Below, piece after piece: positions 55,297-63,933 of a stretch of DNA of 64,000 bases. The first letter of the stretch is position 1. Every line of letters begins with the position of its first letter. Below the pieces are notes generated by a model. The model saw nothing but the letters and a program-made list of their open reading frames with translations. It did not search any database and was not told the origin of the DNA. A program made the position numbers and the translations under genes. Source of the DNA: CBDATA01 sp965215615 (lineage in GTDB: Bacteria; Acidobacteriota; Vicinamibacteria; Marinacidobacterales; Marinacidobacteraceae); assembly GCA_965215615.1 (NCBI GenBank), contig OZ244068.1:2852001-2916000 (forward strand), written 5' to 3'.

Positions 55297-56270
55297 GGGA
55301 TCCGCTCCGGGGCAGCCCGGAAGAAGCGCACGGTGGCCGCGAGGCCCGATTCGAGGCTGACCGCCGGATGCCAGCCGAGTTCCTCGCGGATCCGGGACCA
55401 GTCCGAGTGGATATCTCCGACCGCGATGTGCTGAAGTGATTCCGGCAAAGGCAGCGAGCGGATTCGCGGCGGCTCGCCGAGAGCCTTCCAGACCGCTTCC
55501 GCGAAGTCGCGAAGCCGCACCGGGGCCGCCCCCAGATTCCAGATGCCCGATTTCGCCTCTGGTCTCCCGGCGAGCAGCAGCGCCTCGACCACGTCGTCCA
55601 CATGATGGAAGTCGCGCAGCAGATCCGGATTTCCAAGGATCGTGACCGGCCTGCCCGAAAGCGCCTGTCCGAGGACGCTCCCGGTGAATCCGGCGGCCGG
55701 ACCCCGAAGAGTCTGCCGGGGGCCATAACTGCCGGTCAGCCGGAGAATGGCCCACCCCGCCGGCGCAAGAAGGCGCGTCAGGTGCTCCGCCGCTTCCTTG
55801 TGTACTCCGTGCGCGTCGGGCGGGGCGAGCGGGGCCTCTTCGCCGACCGGAAGACGGACCGGAAGCGCGTAGTTCTGCCGGGTTCCCGGGAAGACCACCC
55901 GCGCTTCGGGTGCGGATCGACGGACTGCCTCCATGAGGCGGAGCGAGGCTTCGACTCCGTGTTCGTAGTCGTGGAACGGCGCGTCCATGCTCGCCCGGTG
56001 ACCCACGGCCGCCGCCAGATGGAACACCACCCGCGCTCCGGCGACCACTTCCCCCGCCGCCTCGCGTATTCCGGCGCGCCGCACCGGCATCCCGTCGAGG
56101 TTCGCCGGGTTCGCACCGCTTCCGGGGAGGAAAGCATCGAGCGCCCGCACATCGGCCCCGAGTTCCCGCAGACGCAGCGCCAGGTTGCTCCCGAGAAAAC
56201 CGGCGGCACCGGTGACCACCACCGGGAGGCCGGCGTATGGGGATCGGTGGTCGAGCATCGGGCCGGACAT
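55293..56270 (-). CDS. NAD-dependent sugar-nucleotide epimerase/dehydratase
   Basis: A 325-residue extended SDR. VVVTGAAGFLGSNLALRLRE binds NAD. HLAAAVGHRASM, VVFPGTRQNY and the position of Y-x3-K (HGVHKEAAEHL: the tyrosine is replaced by H) show the catalytic region. The missing catalytic tyrosine at this point suggests a divergent enzyme. RDFHHVDDVVEALLLA is conserved. The ATG at 56270 or 56258 may be used; 56270 has GGGGGAG just upstream. Confidence 0.82.
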   Translation of the reverse strand: MSGPMLDHRSPYAGLPVVVTGAAGFLGSNLALRLRELGADVRALDAFLPGSGANPANLDGMPVRRAGIREAAGEVVAGARVVFHLAAAVGHRASMDAPFHDYEHGVEASLRLMEAVRRSAPEARVVFPGTRQNYALPVRLPVGEEAPLAPPDAHGVHKEAAEHLTRLLAPAGWAILRLTGSYGPRQTLRGPAAGFTGSVLGQALSGRPVTILGNPDLLRDFHHVDDVVEALLLAGRPEAKSGIWNLGAAPVRLRDFAEAVWKALGEPPRIRSLPLPESLQHIAVGDIHSDWSRIREELGWHPAVSLESGLAATVRFFRAAPERIP

Positions 56271-56298
56271 TCTCCCCCGTGTCGGATACCGTGGGAAC

Positions 56299-57009
56299 AT
56301 GGAAATGCCGCCGGGGACGCTCTTCGTGGTCGCGACCCCCATCGGAAACCTGGAGGATCTTTCGCCGCGCGCCGTCGAAACCATGAAGGGGGTTGCGGTG
56401 ATCGCCTGCGAGGACACCCGGGTGACCGGAAAGCTCAAAAGCCGCTTCGGAATCGAAGCGCCGCTCGTTTCCCTCCACGACCACAACGAGCGAACCCGGA
56501 CCCCGGCGCTTCTCGCTCGGCTGCGGGACGGGGAATCCGTGGCGCTGGTCTCGGATGCCGGAGCCCCGCTGATCTCCGATCCCGGTTTTCTCCTGGTGCG
56601 CGCCGCGCGCGAGGCCGGGATTCCGGTTCGGGCGATTCCCGGCCCTTCAGCGGCGCTCGCAGCGCTCACCGTTTCCGGGCTGCCGGTCCAGGCCTTCACC
56701 TTCCTCGGCTTCGCGCCCGCCCGGCGCGGGGCAGCCCGGAACCGTTTTCTGGATCAGATGGGGGCCGCACCGGGATCGGTGGTTCTTTTCGAGTCGGCGA
56801 ACCGTGCTGCCCGGTTGTTGCGCGATCTCGCCGGGCGGCTGGGGCCGCGTCCCGCTTCCCTCTCGCGCGAAATCACCAAGATCCACGAGGAGCACTGGTC
56901 CGGATCGCTCGTCGAACTCGCCGAACGGGCCGAAGCCGGACCGCCACGCGGCGAGGTCACGATCGTGGTTGGGCCGGAGCCGTTTCGACGAAAGCGGGAC
57001 CGCCGGTAG
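56299..57009 (+). CDS. rsmI: 16S rRNA 2'-O-methyltransferase RsmI
   Basis: A 236-residue protein of the tetrapyrrole-methylase fold. LFVVATPIGNLEDLSPRA, ACEDTRVTGKL, VALVSDAGAPLISDPG and AIPGPSAALAAL are landmark RsmI sequences. It methylates C1402 of 16S rRNA with SAM. It is shorter than E. coli RsmI (about 286) at the C-terminus. Confidence 0.95.
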   Translation: MEMPPGTLFVVATPIGNLEDLSPRAVETMKGVAVIACEDTRVTGKLKSRFGIEAPLVSLHDHNERTRTPALLARLRDGESVALVSDAGAPLISDPGFLLVRAAREAGIPVRAIPGPSAALAALTVSGLPVQAFTFLGFAPARRGAARNRFLDQMGAAPGSVVLFESANRAARLLRDLAGRLGPRPASLSREITKIHEEHWSGSLVELAERAEAGPPRGEVTIVVGPEPFRRKRDRR

Positions 57010-57012
57010 AAT
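57007..57012 (+). promoter_or_regulatory. Possible -10 box of the GlmU-like gene
   Basis: TAGAAT at the end of the rsmI stop resembles a -10 element 23 bases before ATG 57036. No clear -35. Confidence 0.3.
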
Positions 57013-57035
57013 CTCCAACGGGAATGGAAAGAGGT

Positions 57036-58118
57036 ATGGATTTCGTCATCGTAATTCCAGAGAAGCCCGAAGTGGGCCGTCTCCCCTGGCTCGACCGGAC
57101 CGTGGCCGAGGCCGGCTGGGAAGCCGCGCTCGGGCTCGGGGCAAAACGGACACTCCGCCCTGCGGAAGCAGGAGCTCTCGAAGGAAGGGGGCTGATCTTT
57201 CCGGAGGGTCTCGTCGGGATTCCGGAAGGTGCGGTGCGCGAACTGGTCGAAGGCGACGGAGGCACGATGTCTCTCGGGAACGCACGGAAGCAGACGATCG
57301 CGATCGCTGTTTCCGGTGAGGCGGTGGAAGCTCTGCCGCTCGACTCCTTCGACCAGGCGGCAGCGGCCGGGCCGGAACAATCGGGCGAACCGGTCTGCGG
57401 AGCGACGCGCATCGTGGATGCCGCTACCTGGTCGGAGGCCCTCAGGGAATCCCGCCGCCGCGTCGCCGAAGGCTTCCTCGCGGCGGGCGCGTTGATCGAG
57501 GATCCGGCAACCCTCTGGGCGGACCCGACCGTCGAGATCGCGGCGGGCGCGCGCATCGGCCCTTCGGTGCAACTCACCGGCACCACCCGGATCGGTGCCG
57601 GTGCCGAAGTCGCCGGGTTCACCCGACTCCACAACACGGTGGTCGCCGAGGGGGCCCGGATCGAGAGCCATTCGGTGGTACTCGATGCCGACATCGGCCG
57701 GGAGGCGAAAGCCGGCCCCTTCGCCCGGATCCGGCCGGGGACGGTTCTCGACCCGGGCGCTTATGTGGGAGGGTTCGTCGAGACCAAGAACGCCCGGATC
57801 GGCCGAAACGCCGCGGTCCCCCATCTCTCGTATGTGGGTGATGCCGACATCGGAGTCCGGGTGAATCTCGGAGCCGGGACGATCACCTGCAACTACGACG
57901 GGCGGGGCAAGCACCGGACGGTGGTCGAACCGGGTGCCTTCGTCGGCAGCAACGCCATCCTGGTCGCCCCGGTCACCATCGGCCGGCGGGCCTTCGTGGC
58001 GGCCGGATCGGTGATCGTCGAGGATGTTCCGGCGGAGGCGATGGCGATCGGACGGGGCCGGCAGGTGAACAAACCGGATCGGGCGGGGAACCGCTTCGAA
58101 GGTGCCGACGAGGTTTGA
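57036..58118 (+). CDS. GlmU-like acetyltransferase lacking a normal pyrophosphorylase domain
   Basis: A 360-residue protein. From about residue 155 on it is the left-handed beta-helix of GlmU: PTVEIAAGARIGPSV, VKAGPF-like EAKAGPFARIRPGT, the catalytic HLSYVGDADIG and LGAGTITCNYDGRGKH. The first 150 residues lack the LAAGxGTRM loop and look degenerate (MDFVIVIPEKPEVGRLPWLD). It therefore should acetylate glucosamine-1-phosphate but not make UDP-GlcNAc by itself. A second ATG at 57024 is possible. The next gene encodes a GlmS-like isomerase. Confidence 0.85.
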   Translation: MDFVIVIPEKPEVGRLPWLDRTVAEAGWEAALGLGAKRTLRPAEAGALEGRGLIFPEGLVGIPEGAVRELVEGDGGTMSLGNARKQTIAIAVSGEAVEALPLDSFDQAAAAGPEQSGEPVCGATRIVDAATWSEALRESRRRVAEGFLAAGALIEDPATLWADPTVEIAAGARIGPSVQLTGTTRIGAGAEVAGFTRLHNTVVAEGARIESHSVVLDADIGREAKAGPFARIRPGTVLDPGAYVGGFVETKNARIGRNAAVPHLSYVGDADIGVRVNLGAGTITCNYDGRGKHRTVVEPGAFVGSNAILVAPVTIGRRAFVAAGSVIVEDVPAEAMAIGRGRQVNKPDRAGNRFEGADEV

Positions 58119-58122
58119 CTTC

Positions 58123-59058
58123 TTGAACCAGAGCCGTACCGAACCAGCCCTCATCCGCGAGATTCGCGAGCAGCCGGAGGCCGTGCGCCGCACCCTGGAA
58201 GATCTCCGCAAACGTCCGCCGGTTCCGGGGGGCGGGCCGGTTCTCCTCGCCGGATCCGGTACGAGCCGCCACGCTGCCGAGCTCGCGGCCCTCTGGATGC
58301 GCGCCGGCGGAATCGAGGCGCGAGCCTGGCCCGCCACCGAAGAGGCGGACATCCGGGGAATACAGACACTGGTCGCGATCACCCAGTCCGGGACGACCGC
58401 CAGCATCATTCGAATGCTGGGCCAGACCCGCGGGGTCCACCGTCTCGTCTTGACCAACCAGCCGGACAGCCCGGCGATCCGTGGCGCAGAAACCGCATGG
58501 ATCACCGCTGCCGGTCAGGAAAGTGCGATCCCGGCGACCAAGAGCTTCACTTCGGCGCTCGCTGCGCTCCTGCTGCTCGGGCGGGATCTCGGTGCCAAGG
58601 TTCCCGACCCGGAGGAAGCACCCTCGCTGATCGAAGCCGGTCTTCGGGAAGGAGAAGCGATCTGGTCCTTCCTCGAGCCGCTCCCGCCGCGAACCCTGTG
58701 GTTCTTCATGGCGAAAACCTCGCTTTTGCCGCTCGGCAACGAAGCGGCGCTCAAGATGATGGAGACAGCGGGGGTTCCGGCGCTCGCCCTGCCGGCGGGG
58801 GAGCTTCCCCACGGGCCGGCGGCGATCCTCTCTCCACAGACACCGGTGGTGTTTCTCGGCGAGGTAGCGCGACGATCGCTCGCGACCGCGAAGGCGGCCG
58901 GCGCTCCGGTTCTCCTTCTCGAAGGGGATGCTCCCCCTGGCCTCGAGGCCTTTCGGCTCGCACCGGTCATCCAGCAACTCGCCTGGTCCGAGGGGGTGAC
59001 GCGGGGGCACAACGTGGACGCGCCGCCGGGACTGTCGAAATCGGTCATGGATGACTGA
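58123..59058 (+). CDS. GlmS-like SIS-domain isomerase without glutaminase domain
   Basis: A 311-residue double-SIS protein. GSGTSRHAAELA, ITQSGTTASI, ATKSFTSALAAL, GNEAALKMMETAG, PAGELPHGPAAI and LSKSVMDD match the isomerase half of GlmS, including its E-x3-K-x2-E, histidine and C-terminal lysine positions. The N-terminal glutamine amidotransferase domain is missing. It may work as an ammonia-dependent synthase or as a glucosamine-6-phosphate deaminase. TTG 58123 has GAGG 9 bases upstream; a GTG at 58102 would overlap the previous stop. Confidence 0.85.
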   Translation: MNQSRTEPALIREIREQPEAVRRTLEDLRKRPPVPGGGPVLLAGSGTSRHAAELAALWMRAGGIEARAWPATEEADIRGIQTLVAITQSGTTASIIRMLGQTRGVHRLVLTNQPDSPAIRGAETAWITAAGQESAIPATKSFTSALAALLLLGRDLGAKVPDPEEAPSLIEAGLREGEAIWSFLEPLPPRTLWFFMAKTSLLPLGNEAALKMMETAGVPALALPAGELPHGPAAILSPQTPVVFLGEVARRSLATAKAAGAPVLLLEGDAPPGLEAFRLAPVIQQLAWSEGVTRGHNVDAPPGLSKSVMDD

Positions 59059-61120
59059 CCCTTCGGCGCTGGCGGGTCTGAACGGGCCCCAGCGCGAAGC
59101 GGTGGCGGCGCCCGTCGGGCCGACGCTCGTGCTCGCCGGAGCCGGTTCCGGCAAGACCCGGGTCATCACCCGCCGGATCGCCTGGCGGATCCTCGAGACC
59201 GGCTCGGCACCGGATTCCGTCCTCGCGGTCACCTTCACCAACAAGGCGGCCCGGGAGATGAAAGAGCGGGTCGTGGCGCTCGGGGTGGAGTCTGTCGGGC
59301 GGGCATGGCTCGGCACCTTCCACTCGGTGGGCCTGCGGCTGCTCCGCCTGTTCGGCTCGGAGATCGGGCTTCCCCAGGGGTTCGCGGTGCTCGGCGAGGA
59401 CGACGCGAAACGGCTCCTTCGCGACATCCGCGCGGAGCTCGGGATCGAGCCGGAGCTGGTCACGCCCCGAAAACTGCGCTCGGCGGTCTCGCGCCTCAAG
59501 AACGCCGGTGGGGAAGCCCCGCCGCCGCGACGGGAAGAAGAACACGCGATCCGGGCGGTCTTCGAACGGTACCGGGAGGAATTGCCCCGGCGGGGTGCCG
59601 TGGATTTCGACGACCTGATCCTGCTGCCTCTGGAATTGCTCCGGGCTTCGGCCGAGGCGCGCCGGTTCGTGAGCCGTCGCGCCAAGGTGCTGCTCGTGGA
59701 CGAATACCAGGACACGAGCCCTTCCCAGAACCAGCTCATCCGTGCGCTCGCGCCCGGCAGGGACGTTTTCGCGGTGGGAGACGACGACCAGTCCATCTAT
59801 TCCTTCCGCGGCGCGGACTACCGGAACATCCTCCGGTTCGAGAAGGATTTTCCAGGCGCGCGGATCTTCCGCCTCGAAGACAACTATCGGTCCTCCCGGG
59901 TCATTCTCGAGGCGGCCAACGCGGTCATCAGCCGGAACCGGAAGCGTCACGGGAAGCGCCTGCGGGCGACCAGCGGATCCGGCCGGGCCATCGAACCGAT
60001 GTTCGCGGGCGGCGAGGCCGAAATCGCCCGCCGGGCGGCGGAGGAGATCGAGCGGCACGACCTCGAGCGCGGGCTGACCGCGGTACTGGTCCGGACCCGC
60101 GCTCAGACCCGCGCCTGGGAAGAGGCTTTCCTCGCCCGCCAGATTCCCCACCGGGTCATCGGTGGCTTGCGTTTTTACGAACGAAAGGAGGTGCAGGATG
60201 CCCTCGCCCACCTCCGGCTCGCCCTGAATCCGGACGACGACACCGCCTTTCGCCGGGCCCTCGATTCCCTCGCTCGCGGCTTCGGCGACAAGTCTTTCGA
60301 ACGGATCGCTGCTCTTGCGGCGGAACAGAGGGTGTCCCTCCACGAAGCCGCCGGATCTCCTGGCGAAGGCCTGCCACCCCGGGCTCTCGCCGGACTCAAG
60401 GACTTTCTCGGGGGTGTGGAGCGGATTCGGAGAGCCATCGAAGCCGGACCGGTCGCATCCATCCGGGCGACGATCCAGGATTCCGGGCTCGCCGCGCGCT
60501 ACGAGACGAATGATCCCGAACGCTACGAGAACCTGGTCTCGCTCGAAAGTGCCGCGGTCGAGTTCGAAGAGAACGAGCCGGACGCGACCACCCTCGGATT
60601 CGTCGATCGGGTGAGCCTGCTGTCCGCCGAGGACTTCCTCGTGGAAAACGAGGGTGGGGAAGGCGGAGGCGGGGGCCCGGTGCTGGTGATGACCGTTCAC
60701 GCCGCAAAAGGCCTCGAATTCGACACCGTCTTCGTCGGCGGCCTCTGGGAGGGTGTTTTCCCGCACGGTCTGTCTCTCGGGAACGAAGCCGGGATCGAGG
60801 AGGAGCGGCGCCTCTTCTATGTCGCCGTCACCCGCGCCCGGAAGTCGCTCTACCTGCTGGTTGCCCCCGGAGGAAGCCCGTGGATGCGTGGCACGGGCGG
60901 CCCCTCCCGGTTCCTCTCGGAAATTCCGCGCGAGCTGCTCGCCGGGGAGGCTCCCGCTCCGGTCGCCGGTTTCCGGAAGGGAGACCGCATCCGGCACCGG
61001 CGTTTCGGCGAGGGGCGGATCGAATCCGTCGAGACGGACGGCTCGCGGGTCACTGTCCTTTTCCGGCAAGCCGGCCGCAAGCGACTCGTCCTCGCCTACG
61101 CGAAACTCGAACGAATCTGA
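59051..61120 (+). CDS. UvrD/PcrA/Rep-family DNA helicase
   Basis: A 689-residue SF1 helicase. NGPQREAVAAPVGPTLVLAG (Q motif), AGSGKTRVITRRIAW (Walker A), FTNKAAREMKER, VDEYQDTSPSQNQLI (motif II), VGDDDQSIYSFRGAD, EDNYRSS, TVHAAKGLEFDTVFV and FYVAVTRAR are all present. It unwinds DNA 3' to 5' in repair or replication. A short C-terminal Tudor-like region (GDRIRHRRFGEGRIESV) is as in PcrA. It overlaps the SIS gene by 8 bases. Confidence 0.95.
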   Translation: MTDPSALAGLNGPQREAVAAPVGPTLVLAGAGSGKTRVITRRIAWRILETGSAPDSVLAVTFTNKAAREMKERVVALGVESVGRAWLGTFHSVGLRLLRLFGSEIGLPQGFAVLGEDDAKRLLRDIRAELGIEPELVTPRKLRSAVSRLKNAGGEAPPPRREEEHAIRAVFERYREELPRRGAVDFDDLILLPLELLRASAEARRFVSRRAKVLLVDEYQDTSPSQNQLIRALAPGRDVFAVGDDDQSIYSFRGADYRNILRFEKDFPGARIFRLEDNYRSSRVILEAANAVISRNRKRHGKRLRATSGSGRAIEPMFAGGEAEIARRAAEEIERHDLERGLTAVLVRTRAQTRAWEEAFLARQIPHRVIGGLRFYERKEVQDALAHLRLALNPDDDTAFRRALDSLARGFGDKSFERIAALAAEQRVSLHEAAGSPGEGLPPRALAGLKDFLGGVERIRRAIEAGPVASIRATIQDSGLAARYETNDPERYENLVSLESAAVEFEENEPDATTLGFVDRVSLLSAEDFLVENEGGEGGGGGPVLVMTVHAAKGLEFDTVFVGGLWEGVFPHGLSLGNEAGIEEERRLFYVAVTRARKSLYLLVAPGGSPWMRGTGGPSRFLSEIPRELLAGEAPAPVAGFRKGDRIRHRRFGEGRIESVETDGSRVTVLFRQAGRKRLVLAYAKLERI

Positions 61121-61827
61121 CCCGGGCTCAGCAGTAGCTCGGCCACCCGGCGGACCAGAGTGAGGGTGCCGGGGCTCGGGCCACCGGATTCGTGAAGGCC
61201 GAGATCCTGATACCGCGGGTAGCGCCGGATGCGGGTCAGCAGGCCTTCGAGATCGAGCTCCGGGTGGAACTGCGTCCCGTAGATGGGTCGGTCCTCGAAG
61301 CGGAACGCCAGGTACCGCACCCGGGACGAGAACGCGAGGCAGACCGCGCCGGAAGGCAGTTCGACCACCGAGTCTTCGTGGCCCATGACCGCCCGAAAGG
61401 GATCGCCAAGCTCCGAGAACACCGGATCCCGGAGGCCCTCTTCGGTGAGACGAAGCGGCAGGACTCCCAGCTCGGCGAGATCCGGATCGCGGACCACCCG
61501 CCCGCCGAGCGCCCGGGCCATCGCCTGGAATCCCCAGCAGGAAGCGAACGTCGGCTTCCCGGTCTCGTGAAGCTGCTCCATCGCGCGGAGCGCCCCCGGA
61601 AGCCACGGTGCCTCTTTCCCCTCGGCCACCGAATGCTGGCCGCTTCCCCCGATCAGCACCATGTCGGCGGCGGCGATCCGGGCGGCCGACGGCGCGCCTT
61701 CGGTGAGTTCGGAAACCTCAAGCTGGTCGCTGCCGATGCCGAGCGCCGAGCAGAACGCCTGCCGCTCGTGCTCCGCCATCGGATCGCCGGGGTCGCGTAT
61801 CTGGAGGAGGAGGAAACGACGTGGCAT
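61096..61827 (-). CDS. Class-I glutamine amidotransferase-like protein
   Basis: A 243-residue protein. The nucleophile region FASCWGFQAMA (cysteine), the histidine and glutamate in YGTQFHPEL and IGGSGQHSVAEG fit the GuaA-type amidotransferase family. No synthase domain is fused. It overlaps the helicase end by 25 bases. Confidence 0.85.
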   Translation of the reverse strand: MPRRFLLLQIRDPGDPMAEHERQAFCSALGIGSDQLEVSELTEGAPSAARIAAADMVLIGGSGQHSVAEGKEAPWLPGALRAMEQLHETGKPTFASCWGFQAMARALGGRVVRDPDLAELGVLPLRLTEEGLRDPVFSELGDPFRAVMGHEDSVVELPSGAVCLAFSSRVRYLAFRFEDRPIYGTQFHPELDLEGLLTRIRRYPRYQDLGLHESGGPSPGTLTLVRRVAELLLSPGQIRSSFA

Positions 61828-61840
61828 CGACGAGACGGCG

Positions 61841-63340
61841 CTACTCGGAGGTGAAGCGGCCGAGCAGCGGCTTTCCAGGGAACACTCCCTCGATCAGGAC
61901 TCCGTCGCGGACCACGGGAACGCCGTCCACCACCACGTGGGTCACCCCTTCCGAATAACTCAGATCGTCCTCGAAATTGGCGGTGTCGATGATGGAGTCC
62001 GGATCGAAGACGGTGATGTCGGCGATGGCACCGACCTGGATGCGCCCCTTGAGTCGCATGACCGGAGCCATGCTCTCGAGGCGACGGGCCGGCATCAGGG
62101 TCATCCGCCGGAGGGCATCGGTCAACGGGAGAACCCCTTCGTCGCGCACATAGCGGCCGAGAACCCGGGAAAAGGTTCCCGCTGACCGCGGGTGGGCACC
62201 GGGCGCGTAGGGCATGCCGTCCGAAGCCACCATCACGAAGGGGGTCCTGATCGCGAGACGGATCATCTCCGGATCCATCATGTGCAGGATCACCGTGCCG
62301 CCCTCCTCCCGGAAGAAGCGGAACGTCTCCTCGGTGAGCCTCTCCCCGGAGTCCTGCCACTGGACATCCCCGTAGGTCATGCCGAGTTTTTCCTGCCAGC
62401 CCTCGTCGAAAATCGCCGAGGAAATCCCCGTCGAGGCCGCTGTATAGGGATACGCCTCGGTGGTCACATCGAGTCCGGCATCCCGTGCGCCCTCGATCAG
62501 CGCGAGTGTGACCGGAAGGTGGTGGAGGCTCGAGCTGTTCAGGTGGACGATGTGAAGCGGCGCGCCGGTGGCAGCGGCATTCGCGAGCACCTCCTGGATC
62601 GCCGACACCGTCATGTCGCGCACGTGGGTATAGATCGGAACGTTGAAATCGGCAGCCATCTCGAAGATCCGGAAGATTTCGGTGTGGGATGCTCCGGGGT
62701 AGTACTGGTGAGGCATTCCGATCCCGAGCCCGCCTGAGCGGAGCTCGGCCCGGATCGCGTCCCGGACGGCTTCCATGTCGTCCACCCCGAGGTAGTTGGC
62801 CTCCCGCAGCAGTTCCGCTTGGTCGGGAGACAGTTCGACTCCGGCGCTTTCCGCTTCGAGGATCGCGGCCACCCGTTCCCGGACGCTCGAAATGCCGAGC
62901 ATGCGCACTCCCGCGTGGGAGACCGAAGCTCCGTAGTGAAGGATCGCGTTGCCCTCCCGGCTTTCGAGAAAGCGCGCCACCCGGGGGGCACCGGCTTCGA
63001 GTTCGAGCGCGGTGGTCACCCCGTCCATGGCCTGGAAGCGATTGGCTTCGAGCGACTGTCCATGAACGTGGAGATCGATGAAACCGGGACTCACCACCCT
63101 GCCCGCGGCATCGAGCAACACGCCGCCCTGCTTCAACCGGTTCGGAAGCCGCTCCCGGGAAATGGCCACGATCTCGTTGCCGATCACCCCCACGTCCCGC
63201 GTCGCATCCAGCCCGGTCTCGGGGTCGATGACCCGCCCCCCGGTGATAACCAGATCGAGGTCGCGCTCCTGGGCGGACGAGAGGCCGGGAAGGAGGAGAA
63301 GTGTCAGGACCAGCGCCGGGGCGCGAGGGAAAAAAGTCAT
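61841..63340 (-). CDS. Exported D-aminoacylase-type amidohydrolase
   Basis: A 499-residue protein with a signal peptide (LVLTLLLLPGLSSAQ). DLVITGGRVIDPETG begins the amidohydrolase beta domain. FIDLHVHGQ is the HxH metal site, YTHVRD and HIVHLNSSSLHH give further ligands and MVASDGMPYAPG the catalytic aspartate. It resembles N-acyl-D-amino-acid deacylases. Located 13 bases downstream of the amidotransferase gene start. Confidence 0.88.
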   Translation of the reverse strand: MTFFPRAPALVLTLLLLPGLSSAQERDLDLVITGGRVIDPETGLDATRDVGVIGNEIVAISRERLPNRLKQGGVLLDAAGRVVSPGFIDLHVHGQSLEANRFQAMDGVTTALELEAGAPRVARFLESREGNAILHYGASVSHAGVRMLGISSVRERVAAILEAESAGVELSPDQAELLREANYLGVDDMEAVRDAIRAELRSGGLGIGMPHQYYPGASHTEIFRIFEMAADFNVPIYTHVRDMTVSAIQEVLANAAATGAPLHIVHLNSSSLHHLPVTLALIEGARDAGLDVTTEAYPYTAASTGISSAIFDEGWQEKLGMTYGDVQWQDSGERLTEETFRFFREEGGTVILHMMDPEMIRLAIRTPFVMVASDGMPYAPGAHPRSAGTFSRVLGRYVRDEGVLPLTDALRRMTLMPARRLESMAPVMRLKGRIQVGAIADITVFDPDSIIDTANFEDDLSYSEGVTHVVVDGVPVVRDGVLIEGVFPGKPLLGRFTSE

Positions 63341-63374
63341 GCGCAAGAACAGGGTACCCGACCGGAGCGTCGGT

Positions 63375-63923
63375 TCAGGAAGCGGTGAGTTCGGAGAGAC
63401 GGTACACGGCTTCGTACGACACTCCGGCGGCAGCGAGCCGTTCCGAGGCTCCCATCTCCCGGTCCACGAGCGCCAGGGCTCCGAGAATCCGGAACCCCGC
63501 CTCGCGCGAGGCTTCGACGGCGGCAAGCAGCGAACCACCCGTGGAAGCGGTGTCCTCGAGAATCACCGCGCCGCCTGTCGGGTTTTCGACCCCCTCCACT
63601 CTCCGGTTGCGCCCGTGGTCCCGGCTCTCTTTCCGAACGTAGAAACCGGAGAGCTGCCTCCCCTGCTCCGCCGCCGTCAGGACCACGGCCGCACAAAGCG
63701 GGATCGCTCCGGTGGCCATCCCCCCGACCGCCTCCGGCCGGAAGCCACACCGGTCCATGGCCTCGAGCAGCAGCCGGCCGATTCGCGGCGCGGCATCCGA
63801 CCGGAGCGACGCAAGCCGCAGATCCACATAGACATCGCTTCGCTTTCCCGACGCGAGCAGGAAGTCGCCGCGCCGGACGGCTTCCCGTCGCAGGATCGCG
63901 AGCAGCGAGGCGCGATCGTCCAC
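63375..63923 (-). CDS. pyrE: Orotate phosphoribosyltransferase
   Basis: A 182-residue protein. VILEDTASTGGSLLAAVEA is the PRPP loop (here DTASTGGS) and YVRKESRDHGRNRRVEG the flexible catalytic loop. GGMATGAIPLCAAV is conserved. It converts orotate to OMP in pyrimidine synthesis. Starts with GTG. Confidence 0.92.
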   Translation of the reverse strand: MDDRASLLAILRREAVRRGDFLLASGKRSDVYVDLRLASLRSDAAPRIGRLLLEAMDRCGFRPEAVGGMATGAIPLCAAVVLTAAEQGRQLSGFYVRKESRDHGRNRRVEGVENPTGGAVILEDTASTGGSLLAAVEASREAGFRILGALALVDREMGASERLAAAGVSYEAVYRLSELTAS

Positions 63924-63933
63924 GAGCGTCGGT

